Shown: positions 53,413 to 61,650 of the stretch, piece after piece
How the letters are laid out: each line of letters opens with the position of its first letter
Numbering within the stretch: position 1 is the stretch's first letter
Assembly (NCBI RefSeq): GCF_014493765.1
Contig: NZ_JACTVJ010000031.1
Location: 37,871-101,870 of the forward strand
DNA: 64,000 nt
Source: Streptomyces polyasparticus
GTDB taxonomy: Bacteria; Actinomycetota; Actinomycetes; Streptomycetales; Streptomycetaceae
Reading direction: 5' to 3'
Made by a program: the position numbers and the translations under genes
The notes under the pieces: generated by a model
Databases searched by the model: none
What the model saw: only the letters and a program-made list of their open reading frames with translations
Told to the model about the DNA's origin: nothing

Positions 53413-53916
53413 TCAGCGCAACCAGGGCAGATCCGCACCCGCCTCGCACGGCTGCAGTCCCTCGGCGACGATCTTCATGATCTCGCCGAGGGACTTCTGC
53501 TGTTCGGGGGTCAGTCGGTCGAAGAGCGCCTGCCGTACGGCGGCGACATGGCCGGGCGCCGCCTCGGCGAGCACCTCGGCGCCGCGCTCGGTGAGGATGG
53601 CGTTCTGGCCGCGCCTGTCGGAGGGGCAGTCCTCGCGGCGGACCCAGCCGTTCTTCTCCAGGCGCGCGATCGCGTGCGAGAGCCGGGAGCGGGTGATCTT
53701 CGCCTGCTTGGCGAGCTCGGTCATCCGCAGCCGCCGGCGCGGGGCCTCGCCGAGCTGGACGAGCAGCGCGTAATAGAGGTGCGGCAGCTTGGCGTCGCGT
53801 TGCAGCTGCCGGTCCAGATGGTCGTCGAGCAGCATGGTGGCCTGCAGATACGTGCGCCAGACCTGCTGTTCCTCGTCGCTGAGCCAGCGGGGCCCGTCCT
53901 CGTGCTTCGTCGCCAT
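53413..53916 (-). CDS. MarR family transcriptional regulator
   Basis: A 167-residue winged-helix repressor: LLDDHLDRQLQRDAKLPHLYYALLVQL, then RRLRMTELAKQAKITRSRLSHAIARLEKNGWVRREDCPSDRRGQNAILTERG with the MarR wing. ATG 53916 follows GTGGAGG. It is divergent from a DODA-type dioxygenase gene; a perfect TTGAA/TTCAA palindrome lies between them. This arrangement is common for regulators of aromatic or quinone detoxification. Confidence 0.93.
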   Translation of the reverse strand: MATKHEDGPRWLSDEEQQVWRTYLQATMLLDDHLDRQLQRDAKLPHLYYALLVQLGEAPRRRLRMTELAKQAKITRSRLSHAIARLEKNGWVRREDCPSDRRGQNAILTERGAEVLAEAAPGHVAAVRQALFDRLTPEQQKSLGEIMKIVAEGLQPCEAGADLPWLR

Positions 53917-53984
53917 GCCTCCACTGTACGGAGGGCTTTCTTGAAGGTTGAAGGAAAGGGGGGACGGGAGTACCGTCGAGGTAG

Positions 53985-54002
53985 TGCTTGAACTTTCAAG
54001 CA
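53985..54002. promoter_or_regulatory. MarR operator in the marR-DODA intergenic region
   Basis: Perfect 8-base arms TGCTTGAA and TTCAAGCA around CT, 44 bases before the dioxygenase start. A second region with TTGAAGGTTGAAGG (53941-53954) is close to the marR start. Confidence 0.7.
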
Positions 54003-54045
54003 TGAACGTCGGCTGGTCAGCGAGCCGGAGAGCCAGGGAGTCGCC

Positions 54046-54831
54046 ATGAACGCCACCACCGCCGAGCGCATGCCCGCGCTCTACCTCTCGCACGGCGCAC
54101 CGCCGCTCGCCGACGACGCCCTGTGGCCGGGCCAGCTCGCCGCCTGGTCGGCCGACCTGCCGAAGCCGAAGGCGATCCTGATGGTCTCCGCGCACTGGGA
54201 AGAAGCGCCGCTCGCCCTCGGCGCCACCGAGACCGTCCCGCTCGTCTACGACTTCTGGGGCTTCCCCGAGCACTACTACCAGGTCGAGTACGCGGCGCCC
54301 AGAGCGCCGGAACTCGCCGCATCCGTAAGGAAGTTGCTGCGCACGCCCGGCACCCCCGTGCAGGACATCGCGGACCGCGGCCTCGACCACGGCGCGTACG
54401 TGCCGCTCAAGGAGATGTTCCCCGGCGCGGACATCCCGGTCCTGCAGATCTCCATGCCCACGCTCGACCCGCGCCGGCTCATGGACATCGGCCGCACCCT
54501 CGCACCGCTGCGCGACGAGGGCGTACTGATCGTCGGCAGCGGCTTCTTCACGCACAACCTGGCGGCACTGCGGCAGGGCGGAATCCCTTCCTGGTCCGCG
54601 GAGTTCGACGCCTGGGGGTACGAGGCGCTGGACGCCGGCGACGTGGACGCGCTGCTCGACTTCACGGCGAAGTCCCCCGCGGGACAGCTCGCGCACCCCC
54701 GTACCGAGCACTTCGCGCCGCTGTTCGTGACGATGGGGGCGGCGGACGCGGCCGGTGATCTCGGGGCGCAGCGGTCGGTGATCGACGGGTTCTGGATGGG
54801 GCTCGCGAAGAGGTCGGTGCAGTTCGGCTGA
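54046..54831 (+). CDS. DODA-type extradiol ring-cleavage dioxygenase
   Basis: A 261-residue LigB-superfamily enzyme of the 4,5-DOPA dioxygenase group. Metal ligands appear as His16 (YLSHGAPP) and His50 (MVSAHWEE), and active-site His residues as GLDHGAYVPL and SGFFTHNLAAL. It opens catechol rings with O2 and Fe(II) or Zn. ATG 54046 follows GGGAG. The divergent MarR gene and palindrome suggest induction by a phenolic ligand. The natural substrate in Streptomyces is not known. Confidence 0.93.
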   Translation: MNATTAERMPALYLSHGAPPLADDALWPGQLAAWSADLPKPKAILMVSAHWEEAPLALGATETVPLVYDFWGFPEHYYQVEYAAPRAPELAASVRKLLRTPGTPVQDIADRGLDHGAYVPLKEMFPGADIPVLQISMPTLDPRRLMDIGRTLAPLRDEGVLIVGSGFFTHNLAALRQGGIPSWSAEFDAWGYEALDAGDVDALLDFTAKSPAGQLAHPRTEHFAPLFVTMGAADAAGDLGAQRSVIDGFWMGLAKRSVQFG

Positions 54832-55194
54832 CGGATGCCTCCGTGAGCCTGCGGATGCCGTGGGAACTGTTGGCGCGTTCGGGCCGTTGGGCGATTGAAG
54901 CGGCTGTGGCGGTGTTGCAGGGGCCGGATCGAGGGAACCCGGGGAGCTGCCGGGCAACCACGAAGCGGTCGGCGCCGTCTTCAGGAGCGGGGAAAGCGGG
55001 CCGGCCCGGGGGGCGGAGCAGGCACAACGTGTGAGGGCCGTCTCATTTCCCGGGCGTCGACGAGGACGCCCGAGGGGTACGGGAAGGGTCTTCGCACCCG
55101 GCCTGACCTGCACCTCCGTGACGCCGACGGAGCGTCGGCACACGTTGCGGCGGCACAGGGTACTGCAAGATCACGAAAAATGTTGGGCAGCTTG
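54832..55194. other. intergenic leader, no gene supported
   Basis: Between the dioxygenase and hrdD genes lie about 480 bases. Short translations in several frames lack ribosome sites or family character. The only clear signal is the SigR promoter immediately after this stretch. Confidence 0.6.
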
Positions 55195-55221
55195 GGAATT
55201 CTGTCCGGATTCCAGTCGTTG
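55195..55221 (+). promoter_or_regulatory. SigR-dependent promoter of hrdD
   Basis: GGAAT (55195-55199), preceded by G, then an 18-base spacer, then GTT (55218-55220) followed by G. This matches exactly the SigR (thiol-oxidative stress) consensus GGAAT-N18-GTT. hrdD is a known SigR target in S. coelicolor. The start codon is 95 bases downstream. Confidence 0.8.
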
Positions 55222-55315
55222 TTTCCTTCGGAAGCGGTAGTCAAAGCGTTACCGGCCACCGCCCCTGGAGTCCCGAAGACCACCAGCAGGCCCCACTCAT
55301 CGCAAGGGAGCACGC

Positions 55316-56323
55316 ATGGCAACCCGTGCCGTCGCCCGTCGTAAGTCCGCCAAGGGCGAGAACGACGCGGCAAGCAGTGTTCGCGTCGGAACCGGTGAAA
55401 TCGCCGACCGCGACCTGGTCGGCATGTATCTGGACGAGATAGCCCGCACGCCGCTGCTCGACGCCGCCAAGGAGGTCGAGCTGTCCCAGATCATCGAAGC
55501 GGGTGTGTATGCCGAGCAGATCCTCGACGGCACGCTCGAGCAGGAGACCGAGACGGGCAAGGACGCGAGCCGTGAAGAGCTCGAGGCCCTGATCGCCGAC
55601 AGCGAGCGCGCCAAGGACATCTTCATCCGCTCCAACCTCCGTCTGGTCGTCGCGGTCGCCCGCCGCTATCCGCGCTCGGGTCTGCCGCTGCTCGACCTGA
55701 TCCAGGAGGGCAACGCGGGCCTGGTGCGCGCGGTCGAGAAGTTCGACTACCGCAAGGGCTTCAAGTTCTCCACGTATGCCACCTGGTGGATCCGTCAGGC
55801 CATCACGCGCTCGATCGCGGACCAGTCGCGCACGATCCGGCTGCCCGTCCACCTCGTCGAGGAGCTCGGCCGCATCCGCCGGGTGCAGCGCGAGTTCAAC
55901 CGGGAGAACGGCCGCGACCCGGAGCACACCGAGATCGCCGCCGAGCTCGGCTCGACGCCGGAGCGTGTCGGCGACGTGCTCGACTGGGCGCGCGACCCGG
56001 TCTCGCTCAACATGTCGGTGGACGACGACGGCGACACCCAGTTCGGTGACCTCCTCGAGGACACCTCGGCCGTCTCGCCCGAGCAGTCCGTGCTCACGCT
56101 CCTTCGCAGCGAGGAGCTCGACGGTCTGATCGGCCGGCTCGACCAGCGCACCGCGTCGATCATCAAGATGCGGTACGGCATCGAGGACGGCCGCGAGCGC
56201 ACCCTGACCGAGGTCGGCAAGGAACACGGTCTGACCCGCGAGCGGATCCGCCAGATCGAGAAGCACGCCCTGCTCGAACTGAAGCGCCTCGCCCGCGACA
56301 CCGGCTTCGACGCGGCGGCGTAA
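55316..56323 (+). CDS. hrdD: RNA polymerase principal-like sigma factor HrdD
   Basis: A 335-residue sigma-70 family group 2 factor. Region 1.2 is DLVGMYLDEIARTPLLDAAK, region 2 is FIRSNLRLVVAVARRYPRSG plus LLDLIQEGNAGLVRAVEKFD and KGFKFSTYATWWIRQAITR, and region 4 is RTLTEVGKEHGLTRERIRQIE. There is no region 1.1. Length and neighbourhood match HrdD, a non-essential relative of HrdB; HrdA is a less likely alternative. ATG 55316 follows AAGGGAGC. It ends in TAA, rare in this genome. Control by SigR is indicated by the promoter upstream. Confidence 0.93.
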   Translation: MATRAVARRKSAKGENDAASSVRVGTGEIADRDLVGMYLDEIARTPLLDAAKEVELSQIIEAGVYAEQILDGTLEQETETGKDASREELEALIADSERAKDIFIRSNLRLVVAVARRYPRSGLPLLDLIQEGNAGLVRAVEKFDYRKGFKFSTYATWWIRQAITRSIADQSRTIRLPVHLVEELGRIRRVQREFNRENGRDPEHTEIAAELGSTPERVGDVLDWARDPVSLNMSVDDDGDTQFGDLLEDTSAVSPEQSVLTLLRSEELDGLIGRLDQRTASIIKMRYGIEDGRERTLTEVGKEHGLTRERIRQIEKHALLELKRLARDTGFDAAA

Positions 56324-56325
56324 CC

Positions 56326-56395
56326 ATGGGGCGGCCCCAGGCCGCCCCCCATAGACCGAGCCCCGGCGCCCACCCCCCCCTGGCGCCGGGGCTCG
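56326..56395 (+). terminator. two hairpins ending the hrdD transcript
   Basis: A first stem ATGGGG..CCCCCAT with CGGC/GCCG (56326-56352) is followed by a strong stem: 14-base arms CGAGCCCCGGCGCC (56357-56370) and GGCGCCGGGGCTCG (56382-56395), then TTTGT. Confidence 0.9.
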
Positions 56396-56500
56396 TTTGT
56401 CGTGCGGGCCGGGCGCCCGCCGCCATGACCCGGCAGCGGCTGCCCGGCATCGGACGGCGGCCGCGCCGGTCCGGCGGCGGTCAGGTGGAGGCCTCGTCCG

Positions 56501-57475
56501 TCAGGCCGAGGTCGCCCTGGTCAGCCGGCTGCCCAACTGGGCCACCTGCTCGACCAGTTCCGCCGGCCCGTGGACCGTGAAGTCCACCCCCGTCATGGCC
56601 AGGCGCATCGCCGCCCACTCCAGGGAGTCCTTGACCGTCGAGCGCAGCCGGCAGCTGTCCTCACCGGTCGCCTCCGGGGTCCCGAAGGCCGGCGGCAGCC
56701 GGCGGGCCACCTCGGCCACCGGAGCCGCGAAGGCCACGTCGATCTCGAACGTGGGCGAGCCCCGCCACACCGTCGCCCGCATGAACTCCGCCGCGTCCCC
56801 GGTCGGCACCTCGCGCGGCACGAAGCGCGCACCGGTCGCGAAGGGTTCGCTGACGCGGTCGACGCGGAACGTACGCCAGTCGTCGCGGTCCATGTCGTAC
56901 GCGACCAGATACCAGCGCCGGCCCGCCGAGACCAGCCGATACGGCTCGGTCAGCCGCCGGGTCCGCGCGCCGTCCCCGGCCTCGTACGAGAAGCGCAGCC
57001 GCTCGTGTCCCGAGGTCGCCGCCGCCAGGACCGTGAGGGTCTCGGGCGCGATGGTCGCGCCGTCGCCGCCCCCGCTGTACACGAGCGAACTCGTCGCCGC
57101 GCCGAGCGTGTTGACGCGGTGGCGAAGCCGCGTGGGCAGCACCTGTTCGAGTTTCGCGAGGGCGCGTACGGAGGCCTCCTCGATGCCCTCGACCGCATGG
57201 CCCGCGCCCGCGCGCAGGCCGACCGCGATCGCCACCGCCTCCTCGTCGTCGAGCACGAGGGGCGGCAGGGCCTTGCCCGCGACGAGGCGGTAGCCGCCGT
57301 CCGCGCCCATGGTCGCCTGCACCGGATAGCCGAGTTCGCGCAGCCGGTCCACATCACGGCGGACGGTCCGCCGGGAGACCTGGAGGCGATCGGCGAGCTC
57401 ACTGCCTGGCCACTCGCGTGGCGTCTGCAGAAGCGACAGAAGCTGCAGCAGTCGTGCCGGAGTATCGGTCGTCAT
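56501..57475 (-). CDS. WYL domain-containing transcriptional regulator (YafY/DeoR type)
   Basis: A 324-residue protein with an N-terminal HTH_11 (MTTDTPARLLQLLSLLQTPR, LADRLQVSRRTVRRDVDRLRELGY) and a central WYL domain (RRWYLVAYDMDRDDWRTFRVDRVSE). WYL proteins sense nucleotides or nucleic acid. ATG 57475 is chosen; the palindrome TTGAGG/CCTCAA (57480-57496) is just upstream, suggesting autoregulation. It is divergent from an MFS exporter gene, with about 60 bases between starts. Confidence 0.9.
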   Translation of the reverse strand: MTTDTPARLLQLLSLLQTPREWPGSELADRLQVSRRTVRRDVDRLRELGYPVQATMGADGGYRLVAGKALPPLVLDDEEAVAIAVGLRAGAGHAVEGIEEASVRALAKLEQVLPTRLRHRVNTLGAATSSLVYSGGGDGATIAPETLTVLAAATSGHERLRFSYEAGDGARTRRLTEPYRLVSAGRRWYLVAYDMDRDDWRTFRVDRVSEPFATGARFVPREVPTGDAAEFMRATVWRGSPTFEIDVAFAAPVAEVARRLPPAFGTPEATGEDSCRLRSTVKDSLEWAAMRLAMTGVDFTVHGPAELVEQVAQLGSRLTRATSA

Positions 57476-57479
57476 GTTT

Positions 57480-57496
57480 TTGAGGATGCCCCTCAA
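57480..57496. promoter_or_regulatory. palindrome at the WYL/MFS intergenic region
   Basis: Arms TTGAGG (57480-57485) and CCTCAA (57491-57496) around ATGCC, immediately upstream of the WYL ATG and about 45 bases from the MFS start; a candidate shared operator. Confidence 0.5.
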
Positions 57497-57538
57497 TTAG
57501 GTCGTGACCTGTCCTACATGACGTCTAACGTACTTCTC

Positions 57539-59167
57539 ATGAAGAAGACAAGCAGCAGCGCGCAGGGCATAGCCCAGAGCCCGGGACAGGCTTCGGCGCA
57601 GGGGGCGGCGGCCGACCGGCGGCGGTGGATCGCGCTCGCGATCGTGATGACCGCTTCGTTCATGGACCTCGTGGACGTGACGATCGTGAACGTCGCGATC
57701 CCCACCATCACACGCGACGAGGGCGCCTCGCTCAGCCAGATCCAGTGGATCACCGCGGGATACGCGCTGGCCTTCGCGGCCGGCCTGATCACCGGCGGCA
57801 GGCTCGGCGACATCTACGGCCGCAAGCGGCTCTTCCTGATCGGCATCGCCGGCTTCACGCTCGCGTCCGCGCTGTGCGGCTTCGCGGTCAACCCGGACAT
57901 GCTGGTCGCCTCCCGCTTCCTGCAGGGCGCGACCGCGGCGCTGATGGTGCCGCAGGTCCTGTCGATCGTGCACGCCACGTTCCCGGCGCACGAGCGCGGC
58001 AAGGTCTTCGGTCTGTTCGGCGCGATCGTCGGGCTCGGCGCGGTGACCGGACCGCTGCTCGGCGCGCTGCTCACCGAGTGGAATCTGTTCGGCCTCGAAT
58101 GGCGCCCGATCTTCCTCATCAACCTGCCGGTGGGCATCGCGGCCCTGATCCTCGGCCGCAAGTTCATCAGCGAGTCCAAGGCGCCCAAGGCGCTCAAGCT
58201 GGACCTCGTCGGTGTGGTGCTCGTCGTGATCGCCCTGCTGATGCTGCTCTACCCGCTGACCCGCGGACACGAGCTGGACTGGCCGCTGTGGGGCCACCTG
58301 ATGATGGCGGGCTCGCTGCCGGTCTTCGGCCTCCTCGTGGCGTACGAGAACCACAAGGCGAAGAAGGACGGATCGCCGCTGATCGAGCTGCCGCTGTTCA
58401 AGGTGAAGAGCTTCGCGGCGGGCATCGCGGTGCAGCTGACCTTCGGTCTGGTCATGGGCATCTTCTTCCTGGTATGGACCCTCTACATGCAGACGGGCCT
58501 CGGCTGGAGCGTCCTGAAGGCGGGCCTGACCGGTGTGCCGTTCTCGATCGCCGTCTCCTTCGCGGCCGGTATCTCGGTGCAGAAGCTGGTCCCGGTCTTC
58601 GGCCGCAAGGTGCTGCAGGCGGGCGCGCTGACCATGGCCGTCGGCGTCCTGCTCTACATCTGGGAGGCCGACCGGTACGGCATGGCCATCACCCAGTGGC
58701 AGATGGCCCTCCCGCTGATCGTCATGGGCCTGGGCATGGGCCTGATCGTCGCCCCGCTGACCGACGCGGTGCTCTCCGAGGTGCCGCGTGAGCACGCGGG
58801 ATCGGCCTCGGGTCTGATCAACACGACCATGCAGATGGGCAACGCGCTCGGCCTCGGCCTGGTCTCGGTGGTCTTCTTCGGACAGCTCTCGGACAGCGTG
58901 GTGCCGCAGGAGATGGCGGCGGAGATCGTGGCGGCGTTCCAGTACGCCCTGAAGTACGTGGCCGCGGTGCTCGGCGTCATCTTCCTGGTGATGTTCGCGC
59001 TGCCGAAGCGGCCGAAGCAGCACCTCGAGGGTGGGGCGGACGAGGGTGCGGCTCCGTCTTCGGACGAGGACGCGGCTTCGTCTTCGGACGAGGACGCGGC
59101 TTCGTCTTCGGACGAGGCTCCGCGCAAGGCGGCGGACGACGACGAGGAGCCGGTGCTGGTCCACTGA
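57539..59167 (+). CDS. MFS multidrug efflux transporter (DHA2 type) with acidic tail
   Basis: About 542 residues and fourteen predicted helices. Motif A is GGRLGDIYGRKRLFL; DVTIVNVAIPTI is the helix 1 motif. ATG 57539 is preceded seven bases up by TAACGT, which suggests a leaderless mRNA; ATG 57518 is in frame and possible. The C-terminus carries 24-bp repeats coding for SSDEDAA units and ends in DDDEEPVLVH, an acidic cytoplasmic tail unlike ordinary family members. The divergent WYL gene is the likely regulator. Substrate is unknown. Confidence 0.88.
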   Translation: MKKTSSSAQGIAQSPGQASAQGAAADRRRWIALAIVMTASFMDLVDVTIVNVAIPTITRDEGASLSQIQWITAGYALAFAAGLITGGRLGDIYGRKRLFLIGIAGFTLASALCGFAVNPDMLVASRFLQGATAALMVPQVLSIVHATFPAHERGKVFGLFGAIVGLGAVTGPLLGALLTEWNLFGLEWRPIFLINLPVGIAALILGRKFISESKAPKALKLDLVGVVLVVIALLMLLYPLTRGHELDWPLWGHLMMAGSLPVFGLLVAYENHKAKKDGSPLIELPLFKVKSFAAGIAVQLTFGLVMGIFFLVWTLYMQTGLGWSVLKAGLTGVPFSIAVSFAAGISVQKLVPVFGRKVLQAGALTMAVGVLLYIWEADRYGMAITQWQMALPLIVMGLGMGLIVAPLTDAVLSEVPREHAGSASGLINTTMQMGNALGLGLVSVVFFGQLSDSVVPQEMAAEIVAAFQYALKYVAAVLGVIFLVMFALPKRPKQHLEGGADEGAAPSSDEDAASSSDEDAASSSDEAPRKAADDDEEPVLVH

Positions 59168-59189
59168 CCTGACCCGCGCGCTTGCTTGC

Positions 59190-59222
59190 GGCGCCCTCGC
59201 ACCCCTGTGGTGCGGGGGCGCC
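59190..59222 (+). terminator. GC-rich hairpin terminator
   Basis: Fourteen-base arms GGCGCCCTCGCACC (59190-59203) and GGTGCGGGGGCGCC (59209-59222) around CCTGT, with one G-T pair, follow the MFS gene. Confidence 0.85.
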
Positions 59223-59375
59223 GTTGCGTGCGGGCCCCCGACGGCCGGCCCGCACGCCCCCGCAGCAGGCCCCCGGAGTTCGGCCCGCACGCCCCGCAGC
59301 CGGGCCCAAGGGCCCGCCCAGCAGTTCCCCTCGTAGGACCAAAGCCCGTTTCTGCCCGGACCGTGCCCGAATCTG

Positions 59376-59404
59376 TTTACTTCGTTGATACGTGGACGTA
59401 GTCT
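59376..59404 (+). promoter_or_regulatory. candidate fru promoter
   Basis: TTTACT (59376-59381), a 17-base spacer and TAGTCT (59399-59404) precede the fruR start by 46 bases. Confidence 0.4.
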
Positions 59405-59449
59405 GACGGAGAACCCACACAGTCGGGCATGAAGCGGAGCTGAATCCAC

Positions 59450-60211
59450 ATGTACGCACCGGAGCGTCAGCAGGAGATCCTGCGGCTCGCCCGTGAGAGC
59501 GGACGCGTCGATGTGCTGTCGCTGGCCGAGGAGTTCCAGGTCACCGCCGAGACCGTACGGCGCGACCTGAAGGCCCTCGACCGCGCGGGCCTGGTCCGCC
59601 GGGTGCACGGCGGAGCGATACCGGCCGGACGGCTCGACTTCGAGCCCGACCTCGCCGAGCGCGAGTCCACCGCCGCCGACGAGAAGGACCGCATCGCCCG
59701 GGCCGCCCTCGCCGAACTCCCCGCCGACGGCAGCGTGATCCTCGACGCCGGCTCCACCGTCGCCCGTGTCGCCGCCGACCTGCCGCTCGAATCCGCGCTC
59801 ACGGTCGTCACGCACTCGCTGCCCACCGCGGCCCGCCTCGCCGACCACCCCGGCATCCAGCTGCACCTGATCGGCGGCCGGGTACGGCACCGTACGCGCG
59901 CGGCCGTCGACGCCTGGGCCCTGCGCGCCTACGGCGAGGTCCGCGCCGACGTCCTCCTCCTCGCCGCCAACGGCTTCTCCGCCGACCACGGCCTGACCAC
60001 CCCCGACCTCGCCGAGGCCGCCGTCAAGCGCGCCGCGATCGCCGCGGCCCGCCGCGTGGTGCTGCTCGCGGACTCCGCCAAGTGCGGCGAGGAGCACTTC
60101 GCCCGCTTCGGCGACCTGGCCGATGTCGACCTCCTGATCACCGACAGCGGCCTGAGCGACGCCGACACCGAGGCCCTCGAGAAGTCCGGCGTGGAGGTCC
60201 GGCGCGTATGA
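59450..60211 (+). CDS. fruR: DeoR-family fructose operon repressor FruR
   Basis: A 253-residue DeoR-type regulator: helix-turn-helix QQEILRLARESGRVDVLSLA, VTAETVRRDLKALDRAGLV, and a sugar-phosphate-sensing C-terminal domain (VILDAGSTVARVA, LTVVTHSLPTAARL, DVLLLAANGF). It presumably senses fructose-1-phosphate and represses fruKA. ATG 59450 has a GAAGCGGAG site. It is followed on the same strand by fruK, although the 229-base gap is long for an operon. Confidence 0.9.
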   Translation: MYAPERQQEILRLARESGRVDVLSLAEEFQVTAETVRRDLKALDRAGLVRRVHGGAIPAGRLDFEPDLAERESTAADEKDRIARAALAELPADGSVILDAGSTVARVAADLPLESALTVVTHSLPTAARLADHPGIQLHLIGGRVRHRTRAAVDAWALRAYGEVRADVLLLAANGFSADHGLTTPDLAEAAVKRAAIAAARRVVLLADSAKCGEEHFARFGDLADVDLLITDSGLSDADTEALEKSGVEVRRV

Positions 60212-60440
60212 CCTCCCCGTACCGGTCTTCCGCTGCCGGGCCATCCCGCGCCCTACCTCCACGTGCCCGGCCTCCACGTGCCGGACTTCCCCTCGCCGGC
60301 CCCCGCCGCCGACCTCCCCGCCCCTGACCTCCCCGCACCTCGACCCCGCCCCGCCGGACCCCACTCCGGCCCCCGGTTCCCCACCCCCACCTGTCGCACC
60401 TGAACTCCCGTACGACATGAACCACTTGGAAGCGGTACGC

Positions 60441-61388
60441 ATGATCCTCACCGTCACCCCGAACCCCTCCCTCGACCGCACCTACGAGGTGCCCGCCCTC
60501 GAGCGCGGCGAGGTCAACCGCGCCGTCGGCGACCGGATGGACCCGGGCGGCAAGGGCGTCAACGTGTCGCGCGCCGTGGCCGCCGCCGGCAAGCGCACCG
60601 TCGCGGTGCTTCCGCTCGGCGGGATGCCCGGCGCCCTGGTCGCCCAGCTCCTCGGCGAGCAGGGCATCGAGGTGGCGCCGGTGCAGGTCGAAGGCGCGAC
60701 CCGCTCCAACATCTCGCTCGCCGAACCCGACGGCACCCTGACGAAGATCAACGCCGCGGGGCCCGAACTCTCCGCCGCCGAGGCCGAGTCGCTGCTCAAG
60801 GCCGTACGCGCCGAGTCGGTCGGCGCGAGCTGGATCGCCTGCTGCGGCAGCCTGCCGCGCGGTCTCGCACCGTCCTGGTACGCCGACCTGGTGGCCCGCG
60901 CCCACGCGGCCGGCGCCCGGATCGCGCTCGACACGTCAGGACCCGCGCTGACCGCCGCACTGCGAGAGCGCCCCGACGTCGTCAAGCCCAACGCCGAGGA
61001 GCTGGCCGAAGCAGTGGGCCGCCCGCTGGCCACCATTGGCGACGCGGTGAAGGCCGCCGAGGAGCTGCGCTCGCTCGGCGCCCGGGCCGTGCTCGCCTCG
61101 CTCGGCGCCGACGGGCAGCTGCTCGTCGACGACAGCGGTACGTACTTCGCGAGCGCCCCGGTCGAAACCGTCCGCAGCAATGTCGGCGCGGGCGACGCCT
61201 CCCTCGCCGGCTTCCTGATCGCGGGCGGCTCCGGGCCCGAGGCCCTCGCCTCCGCGGTGGCGCACGGAGCGGCCGCCGTACAGCTGCCGGGCAGCGTGAT
61301 GCCGACACCCGGCGACCTCGATCCGGCGGCGGTGCGGCTCACCGACGAGGTGCCCCTGGACCGGGCGTTGAGGGAGCCGGCGGCGTGA
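60441..61388 (+). CDS. fruK: 1-phosphofructokinase FruK
   Basis: A 315-residue PfkB-family kinase that converts fructose-1-phosphate to fructose-1,6-bisphosphate. The start MILTVTPNPSLDRTYEV is the family pattern and DPGGKGVNVSRAVAAAGK is PfkB signature 1. The C-terminal catalytic motif is NVGAGDASLAGF, with Asp of GAGD as the base. I choose ATG 60441; ATG 60417 would add eight residues. It works directly after FruA, whose IIC part is missing here, which would deprive FruK of its usual substrate. Confidence 0.93.
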   Translation: MILTVTPNPSLDRTYEVPALERGEVNRAVGDRMDPGGKGVNVSRAVAAAGKRTVAVLPLGGMPGALVAQLLGEQGIEVAPVQVEGATRSNISLAEPDGTLTKINAAGPELSAAEAESLLKAVRAESVGASWIACCGSLPRGLAPSWYADLVARAHAAGARIALDTSGPALTAALRERPDVVKPNAEELAEAVGRPLATIGDAVKAAEELRSLGARAVLASLGADGQLLVDDSGTYFASAPVETVRSNVGAGDASLAGFLIAGGSGPEALASAVAHGAAAVQLPGSVMPTPGDLDPAAVRLTDEVPLDRALREPAA

Positions 61389-61650
61389 AGCCCTCTGAGC
61401 ACACTAGCCACCCGGACAGTCCCCGCCCACCCGGGGGCCGAGCCCCAATAAGGCTATCGACCCCCACTGACATCGCCCGCGAACGCCCCTTACTGCACGG
61501 CCACCACCACCCCGCCCGCCACCACTCCGCCCGCCGCCACCCCGTCCGCCAACGGCTTGGCCACCCCGGGGTTCCGGGAGCTCCTCTTCGCCGCTCCCAG
61601 CCCTTCAACTCCCTTCAGCTGTCCCCCATATGCGAGCAAAGGAGCCCGCG

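Noticed and set aside
54843-55240. Short open frames between the dioxygenase gene and hrdD
   Set aside because: Several overlapping frames on both strands, none with a ribosome site or recognisable composition; the SigR promoter fits an untranslated leader.
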